A DNA stretch of 64,000 nucleotides, taken from positions 34,292,957 to 34,356,956 of the forward strand of contig NC_090726.1 of NCBI RefSeq assembly GCF_036898095.1. The letters run 5' to 3'. The DNA is from Palaemon carinicauda (lineage: Eukaryota; Arthropoda; Malacostraca; Decapoda; Palaemonidae). This document shows, piece after piece, positions 10,497 to 20,880 of this stretch; within the stretch, counting starts at the first letter, position 1; every line of letters starts with the position of its first letter. The notes under the pieces were generated by a model. That model was not told the DNA's origin. It saw nothing but the letters and a program-made list of their open reading frames with translations, and searched no databases. Made by a program: the position numbers and the translations under genes.

Positions 10497-13197
10497 GAAA
10501 GGACTGAGGACGAAACCCAGAAGAAGATTCCTTAGGTTTTCGAGAGGAGAATGACGGAGGCAAAACTTTCCTAGTCGAATGAGTAACTAAGTCATGTGTG
10601 GCCTTCTGAGTGAGAGCAGTAGCCACCTCGCCCACTAATTCCTGAGGAAATAAAGAATTAGACAAAGGTGCGAAAAGAAGGCCTGTCTTCTGATAGGGAG
10701 ACACTCCTGCGGAGAGGAAGGAACACATCGTGGCCCTTTTCTTGAGAATTCCAGCTGTAAACAAGGCAGCAAGTTCGTTGGAGCCATCTCTCACACCTTT
10801 GTCCAAGCAGGACATCAAATGAACCAAACCACTAGTGTCCGTTTCCGTCATATCAGAGACCCTCTTACTCAAAGCCCCCAAAGCCCAGTCCAAAAAATTA
10901 AAAACTTCGAAGGCCCTGAAAAGACCTTTAAGCAAATGGTCGAACTCTGGAATGGACCACCAAATCTTCGTCTTCCTTAAGGCAAGACGACGAGAAGCAT
11001 CTACCAAACTTGAAAAATCCCCTTGTGCAGAAGAAGGAAAACTCAAGCCCAACACTTCACCAGTCTCATACCACACACTAGATTTAGAGGCTAACCTAGC
11101 GGGAGGAAAGGCAAAGGCCGTCTTGCCAAAAGCTTTCTTGGAGTCCAACCAAGAACCCATTAACTTCAAGGCCCGCTTAGAAGATCGAGAAAGAACCATC
11201 TTGGTGTAAACTGGAACCTTAGTAGCTTTACCTAAGATGAATTCAGAAGGCGGAGAACGAGGGGCCACAGGGGTAAAAGAATCCGGGAAAATTCCAGTCA
11301 AAATAAGCATAAACTTGCGAAGGTCCACAGCATGCTGATAATGCTTCTCCTCCTCACTCTCAGAGACTTCCTCAATAGGATTATCCTCATCCGACTTTTC
11401 CTCTGGTTCGTCTTCTGGCAGTGCAGCAACAGCCGCAGCCTGAACCGAAGGAACAACGTCTGGATGGGACTGCCTGTCAAGGCCAACATCTGAGTCAATT
11501 TGGTGGGGAGAAGTAGAAGTAGATTGATGCGAAACACGGACATGTAGACGATCATCCTCAACCAACAACTGCTTAGACCGCTTAGAATTCGACTGTTGTT
11601 GAACAGAAGAACGCTTGAAATCAGAAGGTAACTGTTGAAGATCGCCGCGAGGTCGCGTAAAGTCCGAGGACTGTTGCTGCGAACGATCAAAGTAGTCAGG
11701 ATGTCGCCGCTGTAAACCAATGTTTTGACGCGGCGCGTCCAAAAGTTGTTGCCGCGGGCGATCCACTACTTCAAATTGTTGCCGCGTCTCGTCCACTTGT
11801 CGACGCCGATGCTCTTCCCCGCGACCAGAAAACGCAAACTGGTCAACCAAAACTCTCTGACGCGACTCATCAAAATCAACCTGGCGTTGAACACTGTGAA
11901 TGGGAGACCGTCTAAGTGATAACTCGTCAAGGCCATATACCATCGAACGTTTGTGCGATAACTGGTCTGACATCGAACGCCCAGACACAACGCCAACACC
12001 TGGTTGATAAGACTCCATCAACGACGAGAGTTGTTCCTTCATAGACAAAAGCGCAGTCCATTTCGGATCAACAGAACTCCTAGAAGGAAGATTCGCACTA
12101 ATGTCACCACGCATTTCAGGGGAAGAAAGCCAATCCGATGGAAGAGGAGGTGCATGAATAGTTACAAGGTCCGAATCGGAAGGAATCATATCCGCACGAA
12201 CACGGTGATCTGAACGTTTGGCCGGAGTGCAAGCGCTGGGAGAACGGAAACGTTCCGGTGAACCCCACGAACTACATCCTGGCCGCACAGGCGATTCCCG
12301 ACGCTGTGAATCAACATGGGAGCGTTTAAGCGGTCTCGACGCTCGCCGCCAGATCTCACTCCCCGACCCTTCATCGGAAGACGGGGATAACGTATGAACC
12401 TCACCTTTCCTACGATGAGGGTGAACGACCTGAGCTACGGCAACAGGAACGTTCGAGGGGACGTCTGCACGATTGATGATGCTTCTCGTTCCCTTAAGCC
12501 GTTCGACATTACTTCTCCCATGGGTTCGAGAGCTCGAAAGAGGTCTAAGGCTAGGTGAACGACAAGATCGTGCCGACGCACCCTCCGCAACACTAAACAC
12601 ATTATCAACACTTGTCACAACACCGAGAGAGTCACGATTCTTCGGTACCACATCAGACACTCGTGTCGACGCACCTTCCGCAACACTAACCACAATATCA
12701 ACACTTGTCACAACACCGAGAGAGTCACGATTCTTCGGTACCACATCAGACACTGAAACACTTTCCACAGTTCCGATAGGATCACGGTTTTTCAATACCT
12801 TTAACTCTGAAAAGATAGTATTTCTATCGGCTGCTAAGGACTCAACTTTCTCACCAAGAGACAAAATAGCAGTAAACATGTCCTTCATAGTAGGTTCCTG
12901 ATCTACCACCACAGGGGAAGGAACAGGATTAGGAACAGGTAAATTAGGTAAGGTTCTATCCACAGATCGGGAAGAACTACGCCTAACTCTATCTCTCTCT
13001 AATCTCCTAACATAACGATCGTAAGTAACAAAATCATCATTAGTTAAGGAAAGACACTCATTACACCTATCATCTAATGAACAAAATTTACCCCTACATT
13101 TTACACAAATAGAATGAGGATCAATAGATCCATTAGGAAGTCGTGTACGACAACCCTCACTAACACACCTACGCTGAGCAGGGGAGGAGTCGGCCAT
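10408..13197 (-). CDS. DIRS Gag-like protein (ORF1), element 1
   Basis: About 929 aa from the Met at 13197 (MADSSPAQRRC). I chose this start over a Met 35 codons upstream because element 2 begins with the matching MADPSP at 36452. Close to the N-terminus is a Cys/His cluster: C-x4-C-x14-C-x2-C-x4-C-x5-C-x2-C, with DPH just before the third Cys. The middle is Ser/Arg/Gln-rich and low complexity, with a 31-residue internal duplication (12574-12760). The C-terminal third (FDHLLKGLFRAFEVFNFLDW, then RDGSNELAALFTAGILKK) is conserved in element 2 and ends in a basic Gly/Arg tail (GRGSFKPEGRKPRGRGGKSG) suited to nucleic-acid binding. Role as an RNA-packaging protein is inferred from position and composition. 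Confidence 0.9.
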   Translation of the reverse strand: MADSSPAQRRCVSEGCRTRLPNGSIDPHSICVKCRGKFCSLDDRCNECLSLTNDDFVTYDRYVRRLERDRVRRSSSRSVDRTLPNLPVPNPVPSPVVVDQEPTMKDMFTAILSLGEKVESLAADRNTIFSELKVLKNRDPIGTVESVSVSDVVPKNRDSLGVVTSVDIVVSVAEGASTRVSDVVPKNRDSLGVVTSVDNVFSVAEGASARSCRSPSLRPLSSSRTHGRSNVERLKGTRSIINRADVPSNVPVAVAQVVHPHRRKGEVHTLSPSSDEGSGSEIWRRASRPLKRSHVDSQRRESPVRPGCSSWGSPERFRSPSACTPAKRSDHRVRADMIPSDSDLVTIHAPPLPSDWLSSPEMRGDISANLPSRSSVDPKWTALLSMKEQLSSLMESYQPGVGVVSGRSMSDQLSHKRSMVYGLDELSLRRSPIHSVQRQVDFDESRQRVLVDQFAFSGRGEEHRRRQVDETRQQFEVVDRPRQQLLDAPRQNIGLQRRHPDYFDRSQQQSSDFTRPRGDLQQLPSDFKRSSVQQQSNSKRSKQLLVEDDRLHVRVSHQSTSTSPHQIDSDVGLDRQSHPDVVPSVQAAAVAALPEDEPEEKSDEDNPIEEVSESEEEKHYQHAVDLRKFMLILTGIFPDSFTPVAPRSPPSEFILGKATKVPVYTKMVLSRSSKRALKLMGSWLDSKKAFGKTAFAFPPARLASKSSVWYETGEVLGLSFPSSAQGDFSSLVDASRRLALRKTKIWWSIPEFDHLLKGLFRAFEVFNFLDWALGALSKRVSDMTETDTSGLVHLMSCLDKGVRDGSNELAALFTAGILKKRATMCSFLSAGVSPYQKTGLLFAPLSNSLFPQELVGEVATALTQKATHDLVTHSTRKVLPPSFSSRKPKESSSGFRPQSFRGKPSGRGSFKPEGRKPRGRGGKSGRGKV
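12569..12760. repeat. 93-bp tandem duplication within gag
   Basis: Two copies of a 93-bp (31-codon) unit lie 93 bp apart ('gacgcacc(c/t)tccgcaacacta' at 12574 and 12667). They encode repeated 'VPKNRDSLGVVTSVD' and 'SVAEGAS' peptides. The duplication keeps the frame. Element 2 has a single equivalent copy. Confidence 0.92.
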
Positions 13198-13410
13198 TTT
13201 AAAGTTAACGTGAGAGACCGACAAGCAAAAAGTAAGGGAAAAAACAATAAAGAAAATCTCAAACAAAAAGATTTCAAGATAAGAACCAAGGAAATTAATC
13301 AACGATAGCTTAAACTCAAAAAAGAACGTTGTACATCACCAAACAACTTCCCAAGAGAGTAAAAACACGAGAGCGAACTTCTGTATGTCAGTCAGCTATG
13401 ACGGCAGAGA

Positions 13411-13569
13411 GAAGAACTGGAGTTGGTGTGTAGTTCCACCTGTTCTACCGCTAGGGTGCGGTTGGTACACCTGGCGTATCTTCGATAGCGCGAGATTTGA
13501 ATTTTCTGCCCTGGCGTCAGGGACTTCAGCTCTTTTATATAACCAGCGGGTAAGTTTTATATTTAAAAA
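13411..13569. repeat. element 1 right inverted terminal repeat
   Basis: Inverted partner of 6752-6930. In the element's own orientation (minus strand) this is the 5' end and should carry the promoter for gag. It ends TTTAAAAAT at the junction with copy A sequence. Confidence 0.93.
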
Positions 13570-14013
13570 TATCCCGTTTGGACTTCTTCTTCCGGTGCCA
13601 GGAGAACCTCTCACACTGGGAGGTAGACCACTCCCTACACTCACCACATACTTTATTTCTTTCACACAAGGTGTGAGGGCCAACATATACGTTCCGCAAG
13701 GGCGGTCAGGTATGCCGGGACACTTCCGCATGGTAGAGGCCAACTTCCAAACACACTATATAAAAGAAAAAGCAAAAACAAAGATCAAAGGCTGCCAAAG
13801 TAAGCGAGGGTGGGAGCAGACACGTCTGATCGTCACCCGAGCCAAAAGCAAAGTGAGCTAATCACAGGTGTGTGAAGGGGGGAGGGGTAGCAAGCTACCC
13901 TTCCCTACCCCCTCGCTAACTAGCAAGGGGGTAGTAAACAATCATTAAAATTCTAATGGCTCGTCATTTCAGCTACGCTGAAAGTAATACCCATATTTCA
14001 GTTACGGAACAAA
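13570..14013 (-). mobile_element. family-B copy A, right part and terminus
   Basis: Continuation of copy A after element 1. A shortened gag N-terminal piece (MRKCPGIPDRPCGTYM near 13733) has lost the downstream Cys pairs through a small deletion. A GC-rich leader follows, then the family-B right terminus (cagttacggaacaaaa, about 13999-14013). About 20 bases of the terminus seen in copy B ('ttaaatagtgtggtttgta') are absent. Copy B gag begins at the next base. Confidence 0.85.
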
Positions 14014-15770
14014 AGATTCTTCCCTCCTACGCCCAGATCCGGAGATCGTGGGCGAGTAGGCGAATGCTGGCGAACGCTGGCGAGCAGGAGATCGTGGGAG
14101 CGCAGGAGATCATGGGTACGCGTGGCGCGCATCAGGATGAGGGCGCGCAGATATGCGCTGGCGAGGGGAAGATCGCTGGCGTACAGGAGATCGCTGGCGC
14201 GCAGGTGAGTGCTGGCGCGCAGGAGAGCGCTGGCGCATAGTCTCAGCAACAGGAGATCGCTGGCGCGTTGTCCATGGAACAGAAGGTCTCTGAAGTGAAG
14301 TCTCAGGAACAGCAGGAGAGCGGTTGCACGCCATTGCGCGTGGGCGTGCCGGAAAACGTTGGCGCGCAGGGGATACCTGGCGCTTAAGGGACTTACTCAC
14401 AATGTGAGAAAGCCCCTTTTGCCCGTTGGATAACGGGGTGCCTGGGCGCCCATAGCGAGTCAGCGGCCAGGAATAGATAGGGAGGTCAGCAGGTCTGGCA
14501 GGCGAAGGAGATCGTGAACGATCTGCAGAGAGGTCCAGGGATACAGCTGCAACGGTCGGTGCACGGCGAGAAGGATCCTCTGCGGGGGACTGCGAAGACG
14601 AAGAACTGAAGAGGCGCCTCCTAACTCCCTTGTGGGGAGAAGGAAGGCCTCTACGGTGAAGAGGAGGGCGAGCTTTCCGTCTGATACGTCCTCTGGGGGC
14701 AGCAGGCAGACCATCGGCAGTTCTCCGAAGAGGAGTCTCTGTTAGTGAACTCCCCCGAGGGGGAGAATCACCTGCAGGAGAGACCGTTGGACTTAGTTCC
14801 TCCCTCGAAGAATGTTCGGAGGGGGGAACTAAGCCTTCAGCTACATCAGGAACCATAGCAGGGGTTTGACCTAACTCATCGGAAGCCCCTGCCACAACAA
14901 CGGCAACGATAGACAGAGGATCAACCTCTGCTACTGTCGGCGACTGTTTGACAGCAACCCCGAACCTGATTATGTCAAACAGGGCTTCCTTGGAGGGCGA
15001 ACCCTGAAGCCCCAAGGAAGCCCAAAGCTGTAACAAATCATTGTTAGATACATTGTTATCAGAAATATCCTCCCCCGGGGGAGGAGGAGGAGCTGCCTCG
15101 CTATGGGAGGCAACTCCCTCTCCCGAACCCCGAGGTTGGTGAACGTAAGTACGGCCTGCACTACCACTCAACGGCCTCTCGGGAGAGACCGATCGAGTGG
15201 GAGCTTTGGAGCAGGTTCAGGCTACGGAAGAGTCCTTGGGATTTTCCCTCTTCAAGAAAACCCCTGGAGGAGAAATATCCCGTTTGGACTTCTTCTTCCG
15301 GTGCCAGGAGAACCTCTCCCACTGGGAGGTAGACCACTCCCTACACTCACCACATACTTTATTTCTTTCACACCGTTGGCCCCTGCAAAAAGGACACAAG
15401 GTGTGAGGGTCTGTGTCCACCGCGGACATATACGTTCCGCAAGGGCGGTCAGGTATGCCGGGACACTTCCGCATGGTAGAGGCCAACTTCCAAACACACT
15501 GTATAAAAGAAAAAGCAAAAACAAAGATCAAAGGCTGTCAAAGTAAGCGAGGGTGAGAGCAGACACGTCTGATCGTCACCCGAGCCAAAAGCAAAGTAGG
15601 CTAATCACAGGTGTGTGAGGGGGGGAGGGGTAGCAAGCTACCCTTCCCTACCCCCTCGCTAGTTGGGGTAGTAAACAATCGTTAAAATTCTAATCGCTCG
15701 TCATTTCAGCTACGCCGAAAGTAATACCCATATTAAATAGTGTGGTTTGTATTTCAGTTATGGAACTAAA
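14014..15770 (-). mobile_element. family-B DIRS partial copy B (tandem unit)
   Basis: A 1757-bp head-to-tail unit. It starts abruptly inside the Arg/Ser/Pro repeat part of gag, runs through the rest of gag and leader, and ends with the right terminus 'ggtttgtatttcagttatgg'. The same abrupt start (gattcttccctcctacgcc) joined to the same terminus also occurs at the start of copy C, so the junction was duplicated and did not form twice. Confidence 0.85.
14110..15474 (-). pseudogene. family-B DIRS gag, copy B (5' part, one nonsense codon)
   Basis: Reads from Met at 15474 (MRKCPGIPDRPCG). The N-terminus has C-x7-C-x14-C-x2-C-x4-C-x5-C-x2-C with DPHTLC, the same module as in family A. A stop at about 15217 interrupts the frame; the same frame reopens and continues to 14110. 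Downstream come an acidic/Pro stretch (PPPPPGEDISDNNVSNN), a segment LLQLWASLGLQGSPSKEALF and then long Arg/Ser/Pro repeats (SPARQ-type). The 3' part of gag and all of pol are missing. It is unlikely to be translated as one protein. Confidence 0.85.
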
Positions 15771-17094
15771 GATTCTTCCCTCCTGCGTCCAGATCTGGAG
15801 ATCGTGGGCGCGCAGGCGAACACTGGCCCATATGTGAAGAGCGATGGCGAGCAGGAGATCGTGGGCGCGCAGGAGATCGTGGGCGCGCAGGAGATCGTGG
15901 GAGCGCAGGAGATCGTGGGCACGCGTGGCGCGCATCAGGATGAGGGCACGCAGATATGCGCTGGCGAGGAGAAGATCGCTGGCATACAGGAGATCGCTGG
16001 CGCGCAGGTGAGCGCTGGCGAGCAGGAGAGCGCTGGCGCGTAGTCTCAGCAGCAGGAGATCGCTGGCGCATTGTCCCATGAACAGGTCTCTGAAGTGAAG
16101 TCTCAGGAACAGCAGGAGAGCGGTTGCGCGCCATTGCGCGTGGGCGTGCCGGAAAACGTTGGCGCGCAGGGGATACCTGGCGCTTAAGGGACTTACTCAC
16201 AATGTGAGAAAGCCCCTTTTGCCCCAAAGGGACCGATGCCCGTTGGATAACGGGGTGCCTGGGCGCCCACAGCGCGTCAGCGGCCAGGAACGGAGATGGG
16301 AGGTCAGTAGGTCTGGCAGGCGAAGGAGATCGTGAACGATCTGCAGAGAGGTCCAGGGATACAGCTGCAACGGTCGGTGCACGGCGAGGAGGATCCTTTG
16401 CGGGGGACTGCGAAGACGAAGAACCAAAGAGGCGCCTCCTAACTCCCTTGTGGGGAGAAGGAAGGCCTCTACGGCGAAGAGGAGGCCGAGCTTTCCGTCT
16501 GATACGTCCTCTGGGGGCAGCAGGCAGACCATCGGCAGTCCTCCGAAGAGGAGTCTCTGTTAGTGAACTCCCTCGAGGGGGAGAATCACCTGCAGGAGAG
16601 ACCGTTGGACTTAGTTCCTCCCTCGAAGGATGTTCGGAGGGGGGAACTAAGCCTTCAGTTACATCAGGAACCATAGCAGGGGTTTGACCTAACTCGTCGG
16701 AAGCCCGTCACAACAACGTCGACGATAGACAGATGATCAACCTCTGCTACCGTCGGCGACTGTTTGACAGCAGCCCCAAACCTGATTATGTCAAACTTGG
16801 CTTCCTTGGAGGGCGAACCTTGAAGCCCCAAGGAAGCCCAAAGCTGTAACAAATCATTGTTAGATACATTGTTATCAGAAATATCCTCCCCCGGGGGAGG
16901 AGGAGGAGCTGCCTCGCTATGGGAGGCAACTCCCTCTCCCGAACCCCGAGGTTGGTGAACGTAAGTACGGCCTACGCTATCACTCAATGGCCTCTCGGGA
17001 GAGACCGATCGAGTGGGAGCTTCGAGGAGGTTCGGGCTACGGAAGAAGAGTCCTTGGGATTTTCCCTCTTCAAGGAAACCCCTGGAGGAGAAAT
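15771..17094 (-). pseudogene. family-B DIRS gag, copy C (left part)
   Basis: Third tandem copy, minus strand. Arg/Ser/Pro repeats encoded at 15771-16260 pass into the conserved Gag segment (LPAAPRGRIRRKARPPLRRR, then LLQLWASLGLQGSPSKEAKF). A one-base change of frame occurs near 16670-16710. Element 3 interrupts the copy at 17094/17095, and the N-terminal Cys domain resumes at 24997. Confidence 0.85.
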
Positions 17095-17165
17095 ATGACG
17101 GAAGGGGCTGTTCTGGCTCACCTAGAGGTAGGACTTGTCTTAGGGGACAGGGCTGGTGGGCAAAT

Positions 17166-17275
17166 ATATGTAAATAGCTAAGGTTTGTATGGTTAGGAAA
17201 AATACAAATTATCTCCGAATTTGTCATTTGTTCCGTAACCGAAATACAAACCAGGCTATTTACATAGGGTGACTT
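17166..17275. repeat. element 3 internal complementary region
   Basis: 'gtaaatagctaaggtttg' through 'gaatttgtcatttgttccg' to 'aaccaggctatttac'. On the other strand it contains GGAACAAATGACAAATTCGG-type sequence, the fusion of the family-B right and left termini. It is present in full even though this element has lost its left ITR. Confidence 0.9.
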
Positions 17276-17747
17276 ACCCTTAGGTAGGGTGGAAAGTCCC
17301 CAGCCTTACTGGCTTTGGCTTACCCGTTGACTCAGAATCCGAGTGAGCAGCACTCGAGAAAGAGTCCCTGCACCTCGCAAGTTTCTTGCTACGCAAGAAA
17401 CATGCGGCCTACATAAGCTTGTGTGTGGAGGGAAGAAGTGTGACTTGTCCTAGGAGTCGACCTGAAATCCTTTAGCTGGAATTCTAGGCTAGGACGTTCC
17501 CAATACCACCTCGTCAGGGTATGGGGGATGCGACAGTATTAACTTAATACTAGGCACACAACGAAGCATGGTTTACCTGCAGGGGTTTGAGGTCAGCTAT
17601 GCAGAGAACCCAGGATGCTTCTTTCCCCAAGAGAGGGGAGGATGAAGAAAGAAGTAAGGGCCAGACATACTTCTTTCATTCATGCAATCTAAAACCGGGT
17701 AACAATGCCCTCAACCTTCTGCTTCCTGTCCATTAAGGAGCCTGAGG

Positions 17748-18590
17748 TTAGACCAGCTGTTGTGTAGCCACCACAGGGCCGATAGAAAACGTATCGAGGC
17801 TCCTGTGGGTCACGTCCTGCAGGTAGTGGGCTCTGAAGGTCGTTTGACGCTTCCAGACTCCGGCTTGTAGCACCTGCGTCACAGAGTAGTTCCTCTTGAA
17901 GGCCATGGACGTTGCGATGCCTCTGACATCGTGTGCTCCAAGGCGACGTGATGGAGGAGGGTCTGGATTCAGGGCGTGATGGATGACCCTTTGAATCCAG
18001 GCTGAAAAGGCATTCTTGATGACCCTCCTCTCCGTCCTCCCTGTGCTCCCAAACAGGGCTTGCACGTAAGGACGAACTACAGCTGTTCTTTAAGATAACC
18101 CCTCCAACTCCTTACTGGGCATAGTAGGAGGAGGTCTGGGTCATCTGTTACAGAACGGAGACTCGAAATCCTGAAGGAGTCGAACCGAAGGTCCGGGACT
18201 CCAAATTTTGAGTCTAGTAACCAACTCAGGGACGAACCTGAACGTTACCTCCACCTATCCTCTTGAATGGGCGACGTCGTACAAGAGACCATGAAGTTCG
18301 CTGACACGCTTGGCCCAGGCCAGAGCGAGCAGGAGCACCGTCTTCCAAGACAGGTGACGATCAGAAGCCTGGTGTAATGGTTTGTAAGGAGATCTCTCAA
18401 GAGGCCTAAGAACCCGAACCATGTTCCATGGAGGAGGTCTCACTTCCGACTGGGGGCAGGTAAGTTTGTAGTTTTGTATGAGCGAAGAAAGATCCAGCGA
18501 GGAGCAAATGTCTATTCCTTTCAGCCTGAAGGCCTGGCTTAAGGCTGAGCGATAGGCTTCCACCACCGAGCGCGAAAGGCGCATTTCCTC
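17748..18590 (-). pseudogene. tyrosine recombinase, element 3
   Basis: Two minus-strand frames make up a broken YR. 18255-18584 carries the core-binding part and the first catalytic Arg (WAKRVSELHGL). 17748-18065 carries HDVRGIATSMAF (His and second Arg), AGVWKRQTTF and the Tyr motif AHYLQD, ending FSIGPVVATQQL. Recognisable catalytic positions are kept, but the reading frame is broken between about 18070 and 18250. The sequence is only distantly like element 1's YR, which marks a separate DIRS family. Confidence 0.85.
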
Positions 18591-18734
18591 CTGCCGATAT
18601 ACAATAACTCCGCTATTGCTGGAATAGTGGCATCAAGGGGAGAGGTACCTCTCCCACGACACCAACCACAGAAGACTCTTCACTTTGCCTGGTAGACCCC
18701 TGCGGATGACTTTTGCAGGTGTTGAGACATCCGC

Positions 18735-19470
18735 TCACAACGCCTCTCTCTGAGAGGAGATGCTGGATAGTCTCCAGGCGTGAAGCCGAAGCGATGCTAC
18801 GGCTTGTGGTAAATGTAGCAGTGTGGTTGTTTGAGTAGCTCGTGTCGTGGGGGAAGCTCTCTCAGGAGCTCCGTCAGGAGATGCAGAAGTTCCGGGAACC
18901 ACTCTGCATGATGCCGCAGCGGAGCTATCAGAGTCATCGACAGGTTGACCGATAGTCTGGTCTTGTTGAGCCCCCTTCTCAACAGACAGAACGGTGGGAA
19001 GACGTAGACGTCGATGTTGTCCCACCGTTGTAGGAAGGCATCTTGCCAGAGTGCCTTGGGGTCTGAGACTGGGGAGTAGTACAGCGGCAGCTTGAAATTC
19101 AAGGCTGTAGCAAACAGGTCCACAAGGTCAGGACTTGTTCGCTACCATGGGGGGCCGAAGACCACTTGGTACTCTCTATCTGTGAGGCCCTGCTCAGACT
19201 GTCGGAGAGCACATTCCTTTGCCCGGAATGAAGCGAGCCAATAGGGTATTGAGTGGACTTCGGTTCATCTCAGTATCTCTACTGCAAGATGAGAAAGCTG
19301 TTACGAAAAGGTACTTCCCTGCTTGTTGAAAAAAAAGCCACTACCGTGGAGTTGTCGTTCACGGAGTGACTCGCCGGGGTCTGTTGGAAGTGTTGAAGGG
19401 CCAGAATACGGCCTTCATTCCTAGCAGATTGATGTGGAGGTACCCTTCTGGTTCTGACCATAGGCCTGAT
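18735..19470 (-). pseudogene. RNase H / DAM-like methyltransferase region, element 3
   Basis: The frame 18797-19123 starts MDLFATALNF and continues to VYVFPPFCLLRRGLNK and LIAPLRHHAEWFPEL. It matches the DLFAT...FPPF...WFP pattern of element 1 (residues about 546-620). The RNase H part upstream (19130-19470) is broken into short frames. Confidence 0.75.
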
Positions 19471-19699
19471 TCAGAACGTGGCCCCCCCCCCCTTCTTTTG
19501 ACGAGTCCGAGAACAGCATCAAATGCGGGGGAAGGACGAGAAGATCCATTCCCTTGCAAAGGTTTCCGTAGGTCAACTACCACTGCAGGTCCATTCGTTC
19601 CGCAGGTCCCAAAGGGACCAGAATGTCCGGGGAATCGTTGTCTTGATTCCACCGGGACTTGGGCCGCCAATGCAGGGATCTCATCCTGAGGCGGCCGTT

Positions 19700-20880
19700 T
19701 GGAACTAGCCTGGACAAGGAGGAAAGGTGACCTAGGAGGCGTAACCAAGATTGGGCTGGAAGCTCTCCTCGTCTGAGGAAAGGTTCTGCGACTCTCCTCA
19801 GCCTTGCTATCCTGACATCTGATGGGAAGGCTTAGAGATTGGAGTCTAATATCATGCCTAGATATCCCAGTTGTTGAGATGGAAGCAGAGAAGACTTCTC
19901 GAGAATTACCATGATCCCTAGATCTTGGCAAAGTCCCAGAAGCTTGTCTCGGTGTCGAAGAAGGGTCGATTCCGAGACTGCCTGGGTTAGCCAGTCATCC
20001 AGAAAGCGAAGGAGACGGATGCCGCTCCTGTGCGGCCATGAAGATGTCAGGGTGAACATTCTGGTGAACACCTGCGGTGCTGTGGAGAGATCGAAACACA
20101 GCACCTTGAACTGGTATATCTTGTTGTCTAGGCTGAATTTCAAGTACAGTACTTCCTGGAAGACGGTTGGATTGGGTTCTGGAAGTACCCGTCCTTCTGA
20201 TCCAGTGTGCGCATGAATCTTGTGGTCTCACTACAAGCCTGATCGACTCTGCTGTTCCACGCTGAAGGAAGTTTGTTCGACAAACTTGTTCAGAGCTGAG
20301 AGGTCGATGACAGGTCTCCAGCCTTCAGACGCTTTCTTACAAGAAAAAGTCGACTGAAGAAGCCGGGGGGGGGGGGAGCCGTCGATGACCTTTTGGAGAG
20401 CATCCTTCTAGAGCATGGTCTCGACTTCTGCCCGAAGAGCTAGCCCCTTTGCCGATCTCATGGCATAGGAGCTCAGCGACACTGGATTCGCTGTCAGTGG
20501 AGGTAGATATGTAAAGAACGGGACGCGATATCCTTGGCTGATCACGGAGATCGTGCAGGAATCGGCCCCGAGTTGCTGCCACCTGAACGCGCAACCTTAG
20601 GCATCCCCCCACTGGGGACCATGCAGGGGGGTTGCCAATCCTAGTGTTTGCGGCCTCAGCCGCTCCCTCTAGGATTATTGCCTCCCCAGGAGGACTTCCC
20701 GCCCTTCTTGTCTCTGACAGGAGGGGGCTGCTGTTTAGACACCTTGTCTTAGCTGCCGGGGCCGGTTCCGATGTCCCAGGCTGACGAGGCTGTTGTTGTT
20801 GAGGCGCTGGAGGCTTGTAGGGTCCGCATGTAAGAGCCTTTGGAGGAGCGAACCGTGATTCGACTTTCTCCACCTCTCAG
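19700..20880 (-). pseudogene. reverse transcriptase, element 3
   Basis: The minus frame 19832-20143 holds RT fingers/palm sequence: IYQFKVLCFDLSTAPQVFTR and the catalytic motif RFLDDWL, then YLGMILDSN. Relative to element 1, YLDD is FLDD. Flanking parts upstream to about 20880 and downstream to about 19700 are frame-broken. The poly-G run at about 20368 and poly-C run at about 19482 are probable frameshift sites. Confidence 0.8.

Larger units (their letters stand above)
6752..13569 (-). mobile_element. DIRS1-like retrotransposon, near-intact ('element 1')
   Basis: A 6.8-kb element bounded by ITRs (6752-6930 and 13411-13569) with an ICR at 6989-7088. It carries three overlapping ORFs on the minus strand in the order gag, RT/RNase H/methyltransferase, tyrosine recombinase. 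All three are open with catalytic residues in place. The insertion site is exact: uninterrupted copies of the target (for example at 15280-15290) read GGAGAAATATCCCG, and there is no target-site duplication beyond the shared A-run. This is the expected signature of YR integration of a circular DNA. Confidence 0.95.

Noticed and set aside
13998..14249. Leu/Ala/Arg-rich small membrane-like proteins (also at 15690)
   Set aside because: They are out-of-frame readings of the gag repeat DNA.
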